The position numbers and the translations under genes are program-made. Positions 43,175 through 54,764 of a DNA stretch of 64,000 bases are shown here, in pieces (the stretch's first letter is position 1; each line of letters begins with the position of its first letter). Source of the DNA: Phreatobacter oligotrophus (lineage in GTDB: Bacteria > Pseudomonadota > Alphaproteobacteria > Rhizobiales > Phreatobacteraceae). The stretch is taken from positions 1-64,000 of the forward strand of contig NZ_PZZL01000009.1 in the NCBI RefSeq assembly GCF_003046185.1. Reading direction: 5' to 3'. The notes beneath the pieces were generated by a model, which was given only the letters and a program-made list of their open reading frames with translations, did not search any database and was not told the origin of the DNA.

Positions 43175-44410
43175 TCAGACCGTCCGCAGCGCTGTGATCG
43201 GGTCCAGCCGGCTCGCGCGCCGGGCCGGATACCAGCCGAAGAAGACGCCGACGAGGCCGGAGAACAGCACCGCGCCAATGATCGACTGCGGCTCGACCAG
43301 CAGCGGCCAGCCGAAGCGGGCGGAGACCCCGAGCGCCGCCCCGAGCCCGGCGATGATGCCGACCACGCCGCCGATGGCGGCGAGCGCCGTCGCCTCGATG
43401 AGGAACTGCCGCATGACGTCGCGCCGCCGGGCGCCGACCGCGAGGCGCAGGCCGATCTCGCGGGTCCGTTCGGTCACGCTCACCAGCATGATGTTCATGA
43501 TGCCGATGCCGCCGACCGCCAGCGAGATGGCGGCGACAGCGGCCAGCAGCAGCGACAGGGTCGTGGCGGCCCCCGCCGCCGTGTTGGCGATCTCGGTGAG
43601 GTTGCGGATCTGGAAGTCGTCTTCCTGGCCGGGCTGGAGGCGATGACGCTGGCGCAGGAGTTGGCGCATGTCGTCCTCGGCCTGGGTCATGCTCTCGCCC
43701 TCGCGCACCTTGACGTGGATGACGCCGACGGCGCGGGCATTGGCGCGGTTCACGCCGACGAGGCGCTGGCGCAGGGTCGGCAGCGGCACGAAGCTGGTGT
43801 CGTCCTGGTCCTGGCCCATCATCGACTGGCCCTTGGTCTCCATGACGCCGATGACGGTGAAGGGCACGGCGCGGATGCGCACCGTCTCGCCGATCGGATC
43901 GACGCCCTCGCCGAACAGGTTGCGCGCGACCGTCTGGCCGAGGATCACCACCTGTCCGCCGCGCGCTGTCTCCTCCGGCTCGAACAGGCGGCCCGACGAA
44001 ATCGTCCATTCGCGCGCCTCGAACCAGCCGAGGTCGACGCCGACCACTTCCGTGAACCAGTTGTTGCCGCCAGCGACGACCTGGGTCCGGGTGCGGCTGT
44101 TGGGGGCCGTGACCTGTACCGCCGGAATCTCGGCCTCGATGGCGCGGGCATCATCCTCGGTCAGCGACGATGAGGCGCCGAGGCCGAGGCGGACGCCGCC
44201 CTGGGTGACATTGCCCGGCAGCACGATGAACAGGTTGGCGCCGAGCGACTTCACCTGGGACAGCACGCGTTCCCGTGCCCCGCCGCCGATGGCGACCATG
44301 GCGATGACAGCGGCGACGCCAATCACCATGCCCAGCATCGTGAGGGCGGATCGCAGCTTGTGGGCGCGCAGCGCGGACAGGGCTTCGCGGATGGCTTCCA
44401 TGAGGCTCAT
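43175..44410 (-). CDS. MacB-like ABC permease without adjacent ATPase
   Basis: A 411-residue type VII ABC permease. Membrane helix 1 (LRSALTMLGMVIGVAAVIAMVAIG) is followed by a large periplasmic MacB core domain (about 50-270), then three helices ending 'SIIGAVLFSGLVGVFFGWYPARRASRLDPITALR', the family's closing motif. The domain order FtsX-periplasmic-FtsX is complete. Neither neighbouring gene encodes the expected ATPase (LolD/MacA-associated), so the partner must be elsewhere. The ATG at 44410 has GAGG four bases upstream. Possible roles are peptide, lipid or antibiotic export. Confidence 0.92.
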   Translation of the reverse strand: MSLMEAIREALSALRAHKLRSALTMLGMVIGVAAVIAMVAIGGGARERVLSQVKSLGANLFIVLPGNVTQGGVRLGLGASSSLTEDDARAIEAEIPAVQVTAPNSRTRTQVVAGGNNWFTEVVGVDLGWFEAREWTISSGRLFEPEETARGGQVVILGQTVARNLFGEGVDPIGETVRIRAVPFTVIGVMETKGQSMMGQDQDDTSFVPLPTLRQRLVGVNRANARAVGVIHVKVREGESMTQAEDDMRQLLRQRHRLQPGQEDDFQIRNLTEIANTAAGAATTLSLLLAAVAAISLAVGGIGIMNIMLVSVTERTREIGLRLAVGARRRDVMRQFLIEATALAAIGGVVGIIAGLGAALGVSARFGWPLLVEPQSIIGAVLFSGLVGVFFGWYPARRASRLDPITALRTV

Positions 44411-44579
44411 GCCGCCTCATAGCACGATCCCGGAGACCTCACCCATGAAAGCTCCGTAAGGTAGGCCGGGGACGTGACCGTTCCCCAGAACGTGAAACGT
44501 CGCAGCGATCACGAAAATCTGTCCAAATTTACGTGCCTTATGTGCGAAATCATGTGAAATTGTTTGTGCTTTGGTAACG

Positions 44580-44603
44580 CCTAGGTGCGAACATTCCCCT
44601 AGG
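44580..44603. promoter_or_regulatory. Paired CCTAGG hexamers upstream of the GGDEF-EAL gene
   Basis: CCTAGG, itself palindromic, occurs at 44580-44585 and 44598-44603 with 12 bases between, in an AT-rich 240-bp gap between the divergent MacB permease and the PAS-GGDEF-EAL gene. The spacing of 18 bp centre to centre would suit a dimeric regulator. No known consensus fits. Confidence 0.3.
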
Positions 44604-44649
44604 TTATCGCTGTGACGTGATGATAGGACACCGTGTTCAAGACGAAGCA

Positions 44650-47412
44650 ATGGCAAGGCCGGGACGGGGCCTGAACTGGTATCTGGCCGGTCTTGTCCTT
44701 CTCGCACTTGTTCCGACGCTGGTCGCGGCCGCGATTGCCGTCGTTCAGGCGGCGCGTGGCTTCGAGGCCGCGCAATCCCTTCGTCTCGTGGATACCGCGC
44801 GGACGCTGGCGCGTGTTGTCGAGGCCGAGCTCAAGGGTGGCATCACCTTGCTCGATACTCTCGCAGTCGTCCCACACCACACCGCGACGGGCGTCATCGA
44901 CCCCTGGGCTTTGGCGGCGGAACGCCAGATCGGTGGGCGGCTCATCGAGGAGGTCTTCTCCACCGGCCGCGTGCCTGAAGGTGACGGCCTTTCCCCCCAG
45001 GGTGTGCCTCTTCCGGTCCTGCGGCAGGCGGTCCTGAGCGCACGCCCCGCCGTGTCGGACCTGTTCGTCGATCCGTCCACCAACGCGCCGCACATCGCCA
45101 TCGCCGTGGCCATCGCCCGAACCGACGAGGAGACGCGTCTCATCGCACTCGTGGTGCCCCCCAGCCGGCTCGTCCAGCTGATCCGACGGGGCAAGGGAGT
45201 TTCCAGCTCGCTCGTGGTCGCGGTCACGGATTCGCAGGGACGGTTCGTCGCCCGGAGCATAGACCCCGATGGTAGCGTCGGCGTGAGGGCCCCCAGCTGG
45301 AGCGCGGGTAGGCGTCTGGGTCTCGACAGCGGCACATTCCGCACCACGACGATCGAAGGCGTACCCCATGTCTTCGGGTTCCAGCGGCTGCGGGAGACGA
45401 CCGAGTGGGTCGTGACAGTCGGCGAACCGCTCGCCGCCTTCCAGGCGCGGGCAACGGGTCACCTGATCAATCTGGGCCTGATTGCCCTTGCGGCCATCGC
45501 GATGGCGCTGCTGGCTGCGGCCTGGCTCGGCCGCAAGATCTTGCGGCCGGTCAAGGCTATCGCGGCGCGCGCGCGCCTTATCGCGACAGGGGAGGAGCGC
45601 CCGCCCCTCAGCACCGCCGAGCGCTCTGATATCGCGGAATTCGAGGCCTTGCGCGTCTCCCTGGAGCGGTCTGAAGCTGCCCTGCGGGACAGGGCCGTGG
45701 CCGCGGCGGAGGCCGCACGCTCCGTCGCCGAGAGCGAACGTCGCCAGCATCTCCTTGCCACCACCGGCGCTCTCGTCTTCTGGCGCCTCAGCGCCGATGG
45801 ACAGTTTGCCATCACCGGCTGGAAGGAACTCACCGGGAGCGAATCGCCCACCAAGGACAATTGGCTGGCCAGCGTCCACCCCGATGACGTGGCGATGGTG
45901 AAGCGCGTCTGGGGGCAGGCCATCACCGAAGGTGACACGTATGAGGCCGAGTACCGGATCCGTGTCGCCAACGGGAGCTGGCTGTGGATCCGGGCCCGCG
46001 GGACCAAAGTCCCGGCCGCCACCGGCGAGGGATTCGAGTGGGTCGGTCTGCTTGAGGACATCGACGCCTTCCGGGCCGCTGAGGCGCAGGTCGTCCACAT
46101 GGCCAGCCACGATGCCCTCACCGGTCTTGCCAACCGCGCCTTCTTCCGCGAGCGCCTCGCGGCCCTCTGCGCCCAGGGGCGCAAGGGCGCTGCAGTTCTT
46201 TGCATCGGGCTCGACCGCTTCAAGGCGGTGAACGACACCCTCGGGCATTCCGCCGGTGACGCCGTCCTTGTGGCCGTGGCCAGCCGTCTCCAGGGGGCTG
46301 TTGCGCAGGCCGATGTCGTGGTCCGTCTCGGTGGCGATGAGTTCGCGATCATTCAGTCCGACGGTATCCAGCCGCTCGCCGCCTCCCTTCTCGCCGAGCG
46401 GCTCATGGCAGCCGTGGCCGAACCCATCGAGGTGGCCGCCGCCCATACCGTGACCTTGACCGCCAGTGTCGGCATCGCGCTTCTCGACGAGGCCGGAGCC
46501 GAGGAGTCGTTGAAGAATGCCGACCTCGCACTGGATCGCGCCAAGGAAGATGGCCGCGATCGCTTCTGCTTCTTCGAGCCGGCCATGGACGCCCGGATGA
46601 AGGAGCGTCACCGCCTCGAGCGCGACCTTCGCCGCGCCCTGGCAGACGGGCAGTTCCTGCTCAACCACCAGCCGATCGTTGCCGTCGCCTCGGGAGCGCT
46701 GGTCGGTTTCGAGGCCCTGCTGCGCTGGCGCCACCCCGAACGTGGGATGGTCTCGCCGGCGGATTTCATCCCGATGGCCGAGGAGACCGGTCTCATCGTG
46801 CCGATCGGCCGTTGGGTGCTCGAGCGCGCCTGCGAGGACGCGGCGCGCTGGGGAAATGGCCTCAAGGTGGCCGTCAACGTCTCGCCGAAGCAGCTTGCCG
46901 ACCGTGATTTCCCGCTGGCCGTGGAACGGGCGCTAAGCCTTTCCGGCCTGGCGCCGAACCTGCTTGAACTGGAGATCACCGAGAACGCGCTGATGGCCGA
47001 CGTCGAGGGGGCCATGAGCATGATGCTGCGCCTCAAGTCCTTGGGCTGCTGCATCGCGATGGACGATTTCGGCACCGGCTATTCGTCGCTCGGCTATCTG
47101 CGCACCTTCCCCTTCGACAAGGTCAAGATCGATCGCTCGTTCGTCCAGGACCTCGCTTCGGCCCGCGAGAGCGGCGCCATCGTGCGGGCCGTCACGGGGC
47201 TCTGCGGCAGTCTCGGCATCACCAGCACCGCCGAAGGCGTGGAGACCAAGGAGCAACTCGCGCTTCTGCAGGCCGAGGGCTGTGATCAGGCCCAGGGTTA
47301 TCTGTTCGGACGCCCGGCACCGGTGGAGGACCTGCCGGCGCTTTTCGCCCGCTTCGGTTTGCGGCAGGGCTCGCCGCCCCTGCTCCCCAGCGAGGACTCC
47401 GCGGCCGCCTGA
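44650..47412 (+). CDS. Membrane-anchored sensor-PAS-GGDEF-EAL protein
   Basis: A 920-residue c-di-GMP enzyme. Two membrane helices (about residues 10-32 and 277-299) flank a periplasmic Cache-like sensor. A HAMP-like segment follows, then PAS (about 370-480), GGDEF (about 487-650) and EAL (about 665-910). The cyclase motif is an intact GGDEF (561-565), and the phosphodiesterase motif is an intact EALLRW (688-), with NVSP, EITENAL and DDFGTGYSS further on. Both activities are therefore plausible, switched by the sensor and PAS domains. The start at 44650 ([11 protein letters not shown]) leads directly into the first helix; a GTG at 44617 is also possible. Confidence 0.93.
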   Translation: MARPGRGLNWYLAGLVLLALVPTLVAAAIAVVQAARGFEAAQSLRLVDTARTLARVVEAELKGGITLLDTLAVVPHHTATGVIDPWALAAERQIGGRLIEEVFSTGRVPEGDGLSPQGVPLPVLRQAVLSARPAVSDLFVDPSTNAPHIAIAVAIARTDEETRLIALVVPPSRLVQLIRRGKGVSSSLVVAVTDSQGRFVARSIDPDGSVGVRAPSWSAGRRLGLDSGTFRTTTIEGVPHVFGFQRLRETTEWVVTVGEPLAAFQARATGHLINLGLIALAAIAMALLAAAWLGRKILRPVKAIAARARLIATGEERPPLSTAERSDIAEFEALRVSLERSEAALRDRAVAAAEAARSVAESERRQHLLATTGALVFWRLSADGQFAITGWKELTGSESPTKDNWLASVHPDDVAMVKRVWGQAITEGDTYEAEYRIRVANGSWLWIRARGTKVPAATGEGFEWVGLLEDIDAFRAAEAQVVHMASHDALTGLANRAFFRERLAALCAQGRKGAAVLCIGLDRFKAVNDTLGHSAGDAVLVAVASRLQGAVAQADVVVRLGGDEFAIIQSDGIQPLAASLLAERLMAAVAEPIEVAAAHTVTLTASVGIALLDEAGAEESLKNADLALDRAKEDGRDRFCFFEPAMDARMKERHRLERDLRRALADGQFLLNHQPIVAVASGALVGFEALLRWRHPERGMVSPADFIPMAEETGLIVPIGRWVLERACEDAARWGNGLKVAVNVSPKQLADRDFPLAVERALSLSGLAPNLLELEITENALMADVEGAMSMMLRLKSLGCCIAMDDFGTGYSSLGYLRTFPFDKVKIDRSFVQDLASARESGAIVRAVTGLCGSLGITSTAEGVETKEQLALLQAEGCDQAQGYLFGRPAPVEDLPALFARFGLRQGSPPLLPSEDSAAA

Positions 47413-47518
47413 TCGGCCGGACCTCCATGCATGCATGGCGTCTTTTCGCCGTTGCGCCGTTGGGCTAAGGGCTGGCCGTCCGCCGACGCCTAGAGAACGG
47501 CAGCCCCGAGGAACCGCC

Positions 47519-48769
47519 ATGGCCAAGTTCGTGCCCCCCGTCTCTCCCCTTGCGCCGAAGACGGTGCCGGTCCTGCCGCCGATTGACGGCGTCACCCTCG
47601 CCACCGCCGAAGCCGGTATCCGCTACAAGGGGCGCACCGATGTCCTCGCCGTGGGCCTCGCCAAGGGCACGACGGTGGCCGGCGTCTTCACCCGGTCCAA
47701 GTGCCCCTCCGCACCGGTCGACTGGTGCCGTGCGAACCTGGCCGGTGGCCAGGCCCGGGCTCTCGTCGTCAATTCCGGCAATGCCAATGCCTTCACCGGC
47801 AAGAAGGGCCGCGAGGCCGTGGCGCTGACGGCGAAGATCGCCGCCAAGGCGGCTGGCTGCAAGCAGTCCGAGGTCTTCCTCGCCTCCACCGGCGTGATCG
47901 GCGAGCCCCTCGACGCCACCAAGTATGACGCTGTTCTCGACAAGACCTTCGCCGCCGGCAAGTCCGAGGGCTGGCTCGATGCCGCCAAGGCGATCATGAC
48001 CACCGACACCTTCCCCAAGGTGGCGACCGCCACCGCCACGATCGGTGGTGTGACCGTGACCATCAACGGCATGGCCAAGGGCGCCGGCATGATCGCCCCC
48101 GACATGGCGACCATGTTGTCCTTCGTCTTCACCGACGCCCCCATCGCGGCCCCGGCCCTGCAGGCGCTGCTGTCGAAGGGCGTGAAGACCACCTTCAACA
48201 CCGTCACCGTCGACAGCGACACCTCCACCTCCGACACGCTGATGCTGTTCGCCACCGGCGCGGCCGAAAAGCGCGGCGCCCCCCGCATCACCGAGGCGGG
48301 CGACCGCCGCCTCGCCGCCTTCCGCAAGGCGCTTCAAGCCGTGCTCGCCGATCTCGCCGAACAGGTCGCCCGCGACGGCGAGGGCGCCCGCAAGCTGGTC
48401 CATGTCGTCGTGAAGGGCGCGGTCTCGGCGGCCTCCGCCTTCCGCGTCGCCAAATCCATCGCCGATTCGCCGCTGGTGAAGACGGCGGTTGCCGGCGAGG
48501 ACGCCAACTGGGGCCGCGTGGTCATGGCCGTTGGCAAGGCCGGCGAACCGGCCGAGCGCGATCGCCTGTCGATCTTCTTCGGCGACATTCGCGTCGCTCG
48601 CGACGGCGAGCGCGATCCGGCCTATGACGAGGCCGCCGCGAGCGCGGTGATGAAGAAGGACGTCATCACCATCACCGCCGATCTCGGCCTCGGCCGCGGC
48701 ACGGCGCGGGTCATGACCTGTGATCTCACCAAGGACTACGTCGCCATCAACGGCGATTACCGCTCCTGA
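47519..48769 (+). CDS. argJ: Bifunctional ornithine acetyltransferase / N-acetylglutamate synthase
   Basis: A 416-residue ArgJ of the arginine pathway. It moves the acetyl group from N-acetylornithine to glutamate and, in bifunctional forms, also uses acetyl-CoA. The self-cleavage site is the conserved ATML motif, with Thr198 as the nucleophile and the N-terminus of the beta chain, in '[16 protein letters not shown]'. '[15 protein letters not shown]' and '[20 protein letters not shown]' are further signatures. The ATG at 47519 has GAGGAA upstream and yields the normal start. Confidence 0.97.
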   Translation: MAKFVPPVSPLAPKTVPVLPPIDGVTLATAEAGIRYKGRTDVLAVGLAKGTTVAGVFTRSKCPSAPVDWCRANLAGGQARALVVNSGNANAFTGKKGREAVALTAKIAAKAAGCKQSEVFLASTGVIGEPLDATKYDAVLDKTFAAGKSEGWLDAAKAIMTTDTFPKVATATATIGGVTVTINGMAKGAGMIAPDMATMLSFVFTDAPIAAPALQALLSKGVKTTFNTVTVDSDTSTSDTLMLFATGAAEKRGAPRITEAGDRRLAAFRKALQAVLADLAEQVARDGEGARKLVHVVVKGAVSAASAFRVAKSIADSPLVKTAVAGEDANWGRVVMAVGKAGEPAERDRLSIFFGDIRVARDGERDPAYDEAAASAVMKKDVITITADLGLGRGTARVMTCDLTKDYVAINGDYRS

Positions 48770-48846
48770 CCTGTGGCATTGCGACCCACGGTTTCACGGA
48801 TCGCCGTCGGCAAGCGTTAACTTCTGTCCGTTAGAACGGGAATGCC

Positions 48847-49266
48847 ATGTCGTTGAAGCTCGTCTTCGTGGCCGCCTGCGCCCTCGTCGATCCGGATGGC
48901 CGGGTCCTGCTGGCGCAAAGGCCCGAAGGCAAGCCGATGGCAGGGCTCTGGGAATTTCCCGGCGGCAAGGTCGAGCCGGGCGAGAGGCCGGAAGAGACGC
49001 TGATCCGCGAGCTGCGCGAGGAGCTCGGCATCCGTGTCGAAGAACCCTGCCTCGCGCCGCTGACCTTCGCCAGCCACCGCTACGAGACCTTCCAGCTGTT
49101 CATGCCGCTGTGGGTCTGCCGGCGCTGGGAGGGGACCGTCCAGAGCCTTGAGGGCCAGCAGCTCGCCTGGGTCAAGCCGGGCAGGCTCAGGGACTACCCG
49201 ATGCCGGCGGCCGACGAACCGCTGATCCCCTTCCTCACCGAACTCTTGGGTGAGGCACGCGACTGA
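48847..49266 (+). CDS. mutT: 8-oxo-dGTP diphosphatase (MutT-type Nudix)
   Basis: A 139-residue Nudix hydrolase with the full Nudix box 'GGKVEPGERPEETLIRELREELGI' (GX5EX7REUXEEXGU; about residues 37-59). 'LLAQRPEGKPMAGLWEFPGGKVE' before it is the MutT form. It removes oxidised guanine nucleotides to prevent A:T to C:G mutations. Placed 77 bases behind argJ and 14 before the Flp gene. The assignment to MutT among Nudix proteins rests on the W-EFPGGK context. Confidence 0.92.
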   Translation: MSLKLVFVAACALVDPDGRVLLAQRPEGKPMAGLWEFPGGKVEPGERPEETLIRELREELGIRVEEPCLAPLTFASHRYETFQLFMPLWVCRRWEGTVQSLEGQQLAWVKPGRLRDYPMPAADEPLIPFLTELLGEARD

Positions 49267-49280
49267 CAGGAGAGGCCAGG

Positions 49281-49469
49281 ATGGCTCGCACCCTTCGCCG
49301 CATGACCGAGCAGGCGCGCCGTTTCGCGTCGGACCGTTCCGGCGCCACTGCCATCGAATATGCGCTGGTGGCCAGCGGGATTGCCGGTGTCATTATCCTG
49401 ATCGTCTACGCGCTGGGCGACAGCGTGCAGAACAACCTCTACGCCAGGATCGCCAGCGCCTTTAACTGA
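49281..49469 (+). CDS. Flp-family type IVb pilin (second copy)
   Basis: A 62-residue Flp prepilin. A 21-residue basic leader ends in 'SDRSG|ATAIEYALVASGIAGVIILIVYALGDS', with processing after Gly, Glu at +5 and Tyr at +6. It shares the exact ATAIEY box and the 'VYALG' end of the hydrophobic helix with the copy at 2145, so both are paralogues of the same class. No assembly genes are nearby. AGGAG lies upstream. Its own terminator-like stem follows at 49473. Confidence 0.92.
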   Translation: MARTLRRMTEQARRFASDRSGATAIEYALVASGIAGVIILIVYALGDSVQNNLYARIASAFN

Positions 49470-49472
49470 GGC

Positions 49473-49501
49473 GAAGCCGCCGCGCCTGGCACGGCGGCTT
49501 C
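49473..49501. terminator. Stem-loop between the second Flp gene and phaB
   Basis: GAAGCCGCC (49473-49481) pairs with GGCGGCTTC (49493-49501), a 9-bp perfect stem with an 11-base loop, between two convergent genes. No U-tract follows on either strand, so it would rely on stem strength or factors. Confidence 0.5.
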
Positions 49502-49510
49502 CGGGCCATC

Positions 49511-50236
49511 TCAGGTGAAGTACTGGCCGCCGTTGACGGTCAGGGTCGAGCCCGTGATGAAGCCGGCTTCCTCGGAGGCGAGAAAGACCACGGCGCGGGC
49601 GATCTCCTCCGGCTCGCCGAGGCGGCCGACCGGGATCTGCGGCAGGATGCGGGTCTTGAGCACCTCGGGATCGATCGCCGCGACCATTTCCGTGCCGATA
49701 TAGCCGGGGCAGATGACGTTGACCGTGATGCCGGCCCGCGCGCCTTCCTGGGCGAGAGCCTTGGTGAAGCCGATGTCGCCGGCCTTGGCCGCTGAGTAGT
49801 TCACCTGCCCGGCCTGGCCCTTCTGCCCGTTGATCGAGGAGATGGTGATGACGCGGCCGAACTTGCGGTCGCGCATGCCGTTCCAGACCGGATGGGTCAT
49901 GTTGAAGACGCCGGTGAGATTGGTGTCGATGACCTCGCGCCACTGCTGCAGCGTCATCTTGTGGAACATGCCGTCGCGGGTGATGCCCGCATTGTTCACA
50001 AGCACGTCCACCGGCCCAAGTTCGGCCTCGACCTGGCGGATGCCGGCGGCGCAGGCCTCGTGGTCGGCGACCGACCACTTGAAGACCGGAATGCCCGTCT
50101 CGCCCTTGAACTTAGCCGCCGCCTCGTCGTTGCCGGCATAATTCGCCGCCACCTTGTAGCCGGCATCCTTCAGGGCCCGGGAAATGGCGGCACCGATGCC
50201 GCGCGTGCCTCCCGTGACCAACGCCACCCTCGCCAT
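49511..50236 (-). CDS. phaB: Acetoacetyl-CoA reductase
   Basis: A 241-residue short-chain dehydrogenase that reduces acetoacetyl-CoA to (R)-3-hydroxybutyryl-CoA with NADPH for polyhydroxybutyrate. The cofactor motif is 'VTGGTRGIGAAISRAL', followed by 'DVLVNNAGITRDGMFHKM'. The catalytic Ser/Tyr/Lys are in 'ISSINGQKGQAGQVNYSAAKAGDIG', and 'SINGQKGQ' is typical of PhaB. GAGGAG precedes the ATG at 50236; a TTG two codons earlier is less likely. It lies 191 bases downstream of phaA on the same strand, past a row of hairpins. Confidence 0.96.
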   Translation of the reverse strand: MARVALVTGGTRGIGAAISRALKDAGYKVAANYAGNDEAAAKFKGETGIPVFKWSVADHEACAAGIRQVEAELGPVDVLVNNAGITRDGMFHKMTLQQWREVIDTNLTGVFNMTHPVWNGMRDRKFGRVITISSINGQKGQAGQVNYSAAKAGDIGFTKALAQEGARAGITVNVICPGYIGTEMVAAIDPEVLKTRILPQIPVGRLGEPEEIARAVVFLASEEAGFITGSTLTVNGGQYFT

Positions 50237-50283
50237 GTTCAAACTCCTCGCTCTGCGTTCCCTTGGATAAACGATTCTCGTGT

Positions 50284-50368
50284 CCCGGCATCTTGTGTGC
50301 CGGGTTGTACCATCACTTCATCGCGGGGGAGATGAAGCCCCCGCCGGGAATGTCGGCCATTCCCGGCG
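50284..50368 (-). repeat. Three consecutive stem-loops between phaA and phaB
   Basis: CCCGGCA/TGCCGGG (50284-50290, 50298-50304), GCGGGGG/CCCCCGC (50323-50329, 50338-50344) and CGCCGGGAATG/CATTCCCGGCG (50342-50352, 50358-50368) are three perfect stems in 85 bases. The last two overlap by three bases, so they exclude each other. They lie in the intergenic part of the phaA-phaB transcript. They may stabilise or process the mRNA and separate expression of the two genes, or be a decayed REP-type element; the sequence does not decide. Confidence 0.6.
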
Positions 50369-50427
50369 AAGCGCGTATCGCCATGCGCCGTTCCCGGCGC
50401 CCGGCAAGAGATGGGCCGGACGTCCGT

Positions 50428-51603
50428 TCAGCGCTCGACGCACATGGCGACGCCCATGCCTCCACCGATGCAGAGCGTGGCGAGGCCCTTCTTGGCATCG
50501 CGCTTCTGCATTTCGTGCAGCAGGGTGACGAGGACGCGGGCGCCCGAGGCGCCGATCGGGTGGCCGATGGCGATGGCGCCGCCATTGACGTTCACCTTGG
50601 ACGTATCCCAGCCCATGTCCTTGTTGACCGCGATGGCCTGGGCGGCGAAGGCCTCGTTGGCCTCGATCAGGTCGAGGTCCTTCGGCGACCAGCCGGCCTT
50701 CTCCAGCGCCTTGCGCGAGGCCGGGATCGGGCCGGTGCCCATGATCGCCGGATCGACGCCGGCCGTCGCCCAGGAGCGGATGGTGGCGAGCGGCTTCAGG
50801 CCACGCTTTTCCGCCTCCGAGCGCGTCATCAGGACGATGGCGGCGGCGCCGTCATTGATGCCCGAGGCGTTGCCGGCGGTCACCGTGCCGTCCTTCTTGA
50901 AGGCCGGCTTCAGCTTGCCCATGGCGTCCACGGTCGCGCCATCGCGGATATACTCGTCGGTGTCCACGACGATGTCGCCCTTGCGGGTGCTGATCGTCAC
51001 CGGGACGATCTCGTCCTTGAACCGGCCGGCCTTCTTCGCGGCCTCGGCCTTGTTCTGGGAGGCGACGGCAAACTGGTCCTGCTCGTCCTTGGTGATCTGC
51101 CACTTCTCCGCGACGTTCTCGGCGGTGATGCCCATGTGATAGCCGTGGAAGGCGTCGATCAGGCCGTCCTTGAGCATGGTGTCGACCATCTCGAGCGAGC
51201 CCATCTTGGTACCGTTGCGCAGGTGTGCAACGTGCGGCGCCTGGCTCATGCTCTCCTGGCCGCCGGCGACGATGATCTTGGCGTCGCCATTGGCGATCTG
51301 CTGCATGCCGACCGCCACCGTGCGCAGGCCCGAGCCGCAGAGCTGGTTGAGTGCCCAGGCGGTCTTCTCGGCCGGGATGCCGGCCTTCATCGCTGCCTGG
51401 CGGGCGGCGTTCTGGCCCTGACCGGCCGTGAGAATCTGGCCGAACACCACCTCGTCGACGTCAGCGGGATCGACCTTGGCGCGCGACAGCGCCTCCTTGA
51501 TGGCGATGGCGCCGAGGTCGTGGGCCGGCAGAGACGCCAGGGCCCCGTTGAACGAACCGACCGGCGTACGGGCGGCACCGACGATGACGACGTCCTCGGA
51601 CAT
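50428..51603 (-). CDS. phaA: Acetyl-CoA acetyltransferase (beta-ketothiolase)
   Basis: A 391-residue thiolase condensing two acetyl-CoA to acetoacetyl-CoA, the first step of polyhydroxybutyrate synthesis. Cys89 in '[17 protein letters not shown]' is the acyl-binding nucleophile, and the second active-site residues are in '[25 protein letters not shown]' (His) and '[16 protein letters not shown]' (Cys). Length is standard. It diverges from phaR, and phaB follows. The polymer synthase gene phaC is not in this window. Confidence 0.97.
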   Translation of the reverse strand: MSEDVVIVGAARTPVGSFNGALASLPAHDLGAIAIKEALSRAKVDPADVDEVVFGQILTAGQGQNAARQAAMKAGIPAEKTAWALNQLCGSGLRTVAVGMQQIANGDAKIIVAGGQESMSQAPHVAHLRNGTKMGSLEMVDTMLKDGLIDAFHGYHMGITAENVAEKWQITKDEQDQFAVASQNKAEAAKKAGRFKDEIVPVTISTRKGDIVVDTDEYIRDGATVDAMGKLKPAFKKDGTVTAGNASGINDGAAAIVLMTRSEAEKRGLKPLATIRSWATAGVDPAIMGTGPIPASRKALEKAGWSPKDLDLIEANEAFAAQAIAVNKDMGWDTSKVNVNGGAIAIGHPIGASGARVLVTLLHEMQKRDAKKGLATLCIGGGMGVAMCVER

Positions 51604-51694
51604 GGAATTCCTCCTGGTGGATGGCGCCGGATCCTCGCCCGGCCGGGTCGGGGTTGACCTTGTGCGGGGCAGGGATCACCTGTCAACCGCGCCC

Positions 51695-51772
51695 ATTTGC
51701 TGATGCGGCAGGCTTCCGCGACGAGACGCGGAGCGGCATTGCACAAAAGCTTGGCAGCAGTTGCAAAATGCC
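51695..51772. promoter_or_regulatory. Divergent phaA-phaR control region with TGC/GCA repeats
   Basis: The 230-bp gap contains TTGCTGATGCGGCA (51697-51710), GCATTGCAC (51736-51744), GGCAGCAGTTGCAAAATGC (51753-51771) and other TGC...GCA pairs. PhaR of Paracoccus and Rhodobacter binds TGC-rich boxes of this kind, so the region is a plausible PhaR operator for both phaA and phaR. Exact site limits are uncertain. Confidence 0.4.
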
Positions 51773-51833
51773 CCTATCGTGACAGTCTCATGGCGTCGCG
51801 GGGAGACGGCGCCGAAAGGGACCAGGGGGAACG

Positions 51834-52439
51834 ATGGCCAAGAAAGATCCGGTCACCATCAAGAAATATGCGAACCGCCGGCTCTACAACACGGGGACCT
51901 CCACCTACGTGACGCTGGAGGATCTCGCGTCGATGGTGAAGGCGGGCGACGACTTCCTCGTCTATGACGCCAAGACGGGGGACGACATCACCCGTTCCGT
52001 CCTGACCCAGATCATCTTCGAGCAGGAGAACAAGGACGGGCAGAACCTCCTGCCGGTCTCGTTCCTGCGCCAGCTGATCCGCTTCTATGGCGATTCCATG
52101 CAGCTGCTCGTGCCGCGCTATCTGGAGCTGTCCATCGACACGCTGTCGCGCGAACAGGACAAGCTGCGCAATCAGCTCTCCTCGGCCCTCGGGGTCAATC
52201 CGCTGGTGGCCCCCTTCGAGCAGCATATCCGCCGCAACATGGATCTGTTCGAGAAGGCCTTCGCCATGTTCTCGCCCTTCGCCCGGCGCGAGGATGGCGA
52301 GCCTGTCACCGATGCCAAGCCGGCCGGCGAGAATCCCGTTCCGGCTCCGGTAGCGGCGCCCGCCGCCGGCGATCTCGATGAGCTGAAGAGCCAGCTCGCG
52401 GCGATGCAGAAGAAGATCGACAGCCTCTCGCGCAAGTGA
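51834..52439 (+). CDS. phaR: Polyhydroxyalkanoate synthesis repressor PhaR
   Basis: A 201-residue PhaR. The N-terminal DNA-binding domain is highly typical: 'PVTIKKYANRRLYNTGTSTYVTLEDLASMVKAGDDFLVYDAKTGDDITRSVLTQIIFEQE' (about residues 6-65). A PHB-accumulation regulator domain (about 75-115) and a helical C-terminus follow. PhaR represses phasin and pha genes and is released by binding polyhydroxybutyrate. A G-rich ribosome-binding site precedes the ATG. Divergent from phaA across a TGC-rich operator-like region. Confidence 0.96.
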   Translation: MAKKDPVTIKKYANRRLYNTGTSTYVTLEDLASMVKAGDDFLVYDAKTGDDITRSVLTQIIFEQENKDGQNLLPVSFLRQLIRFYGDSMQLLVPRYLELSIDTLSREQDKLRNQLSSALGVNPLVAPFEQHIRRNMDLFEKAFAMFSPFARREDGEPVTDAKPAGENPVPAPVAAPAAGDLDELKSQLAAMQKKIDSLSRK

Positions 52440-52457
52440 GCGCGGCCTGAAGCCGGC

Positions 52458-54221
<1,764 letters not shown>

Positions 54222-54419
54222 CTGGCCGCAAAAGGGTGAAGGAAACCTTTTGAAACCGGCCGATCATGCGCTTCGGAATCGCAATTCCGTTAGGGAAGCA
54301 CATGGTCGCAAACAAAGTCCTGCCGCCTGTCCCAGTCTGGAACAGCCGCCCCGGCACGCGGGTTGCGACCCTGCCATCATCGATAAGCGGCGCGGCCGCC
54401 GATTGACCGGGAGTGGCAC

Positions 54420-54761
54420 ATGACGACGATCCGGCCCGCCTCTTCGAGCGACAGCCTTCGCTGGCAGCGCCGCGACGAGCGCAACGTCCCGCACCGCGCG
54501 TCTTCCGAGGGTGCCGCCTTCGCCGCGCTGGTGGAGCGCCTGCCGGTGCCGACCGAAAGGCACGAGCCGCTGGTCAGCGACCGGCCGACCATCCGCCCGG
54601 CAGCCTCCTTCATCGCCCAGCTGCTCGCCAACCGGCTCAAGCTCGCGGACGTGCCGCGCCGCCGCCAGGCCGAGCGCCAGGAGGTCGATGCGCGCTATCT
54701 CGCCGCTGACCCCGCCGCACAGCCCACTGCGACGGGCGTCATCATCCGCCGCGACGCCTGA
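54420..54761 (+). CDS. Hypothetical protein, 113 aa
   Basis: A charged protein rich in Arg and Ala with no membrane helix or signal peptide. The middle 'PTIRPAASFIAQLLANRLKLADVPRRRQAERQEVDARYLAAD' looks like two amphipathic helices. The N-terminal 'RPASSSDSLRWQRRDERN' is low-complexity. I know similar small proteins in related genomes only as hypotheticals. The nearby GGDEF-EAL gene runs the other way, so context gives no function. Confidence 0.55.
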   Translation: MTTIRPASSSDSLRWQRRDERNVPHRASSEGAAFAALVERLPVPTERHEPLVSDRPTIRPAASFIAQLLANRLKLADVPRRRQAERQEVDARYLAADPAAQPTATGVIIRRDA

Positions 54762-54764
54762 GGC

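Noticed and set aside
44599-46734. A 711-codon minus-strand frame
   Set aside because: Antisense of the PAS-GGDEF-EAL gene, which has complete domains and motifs on the plus strand.
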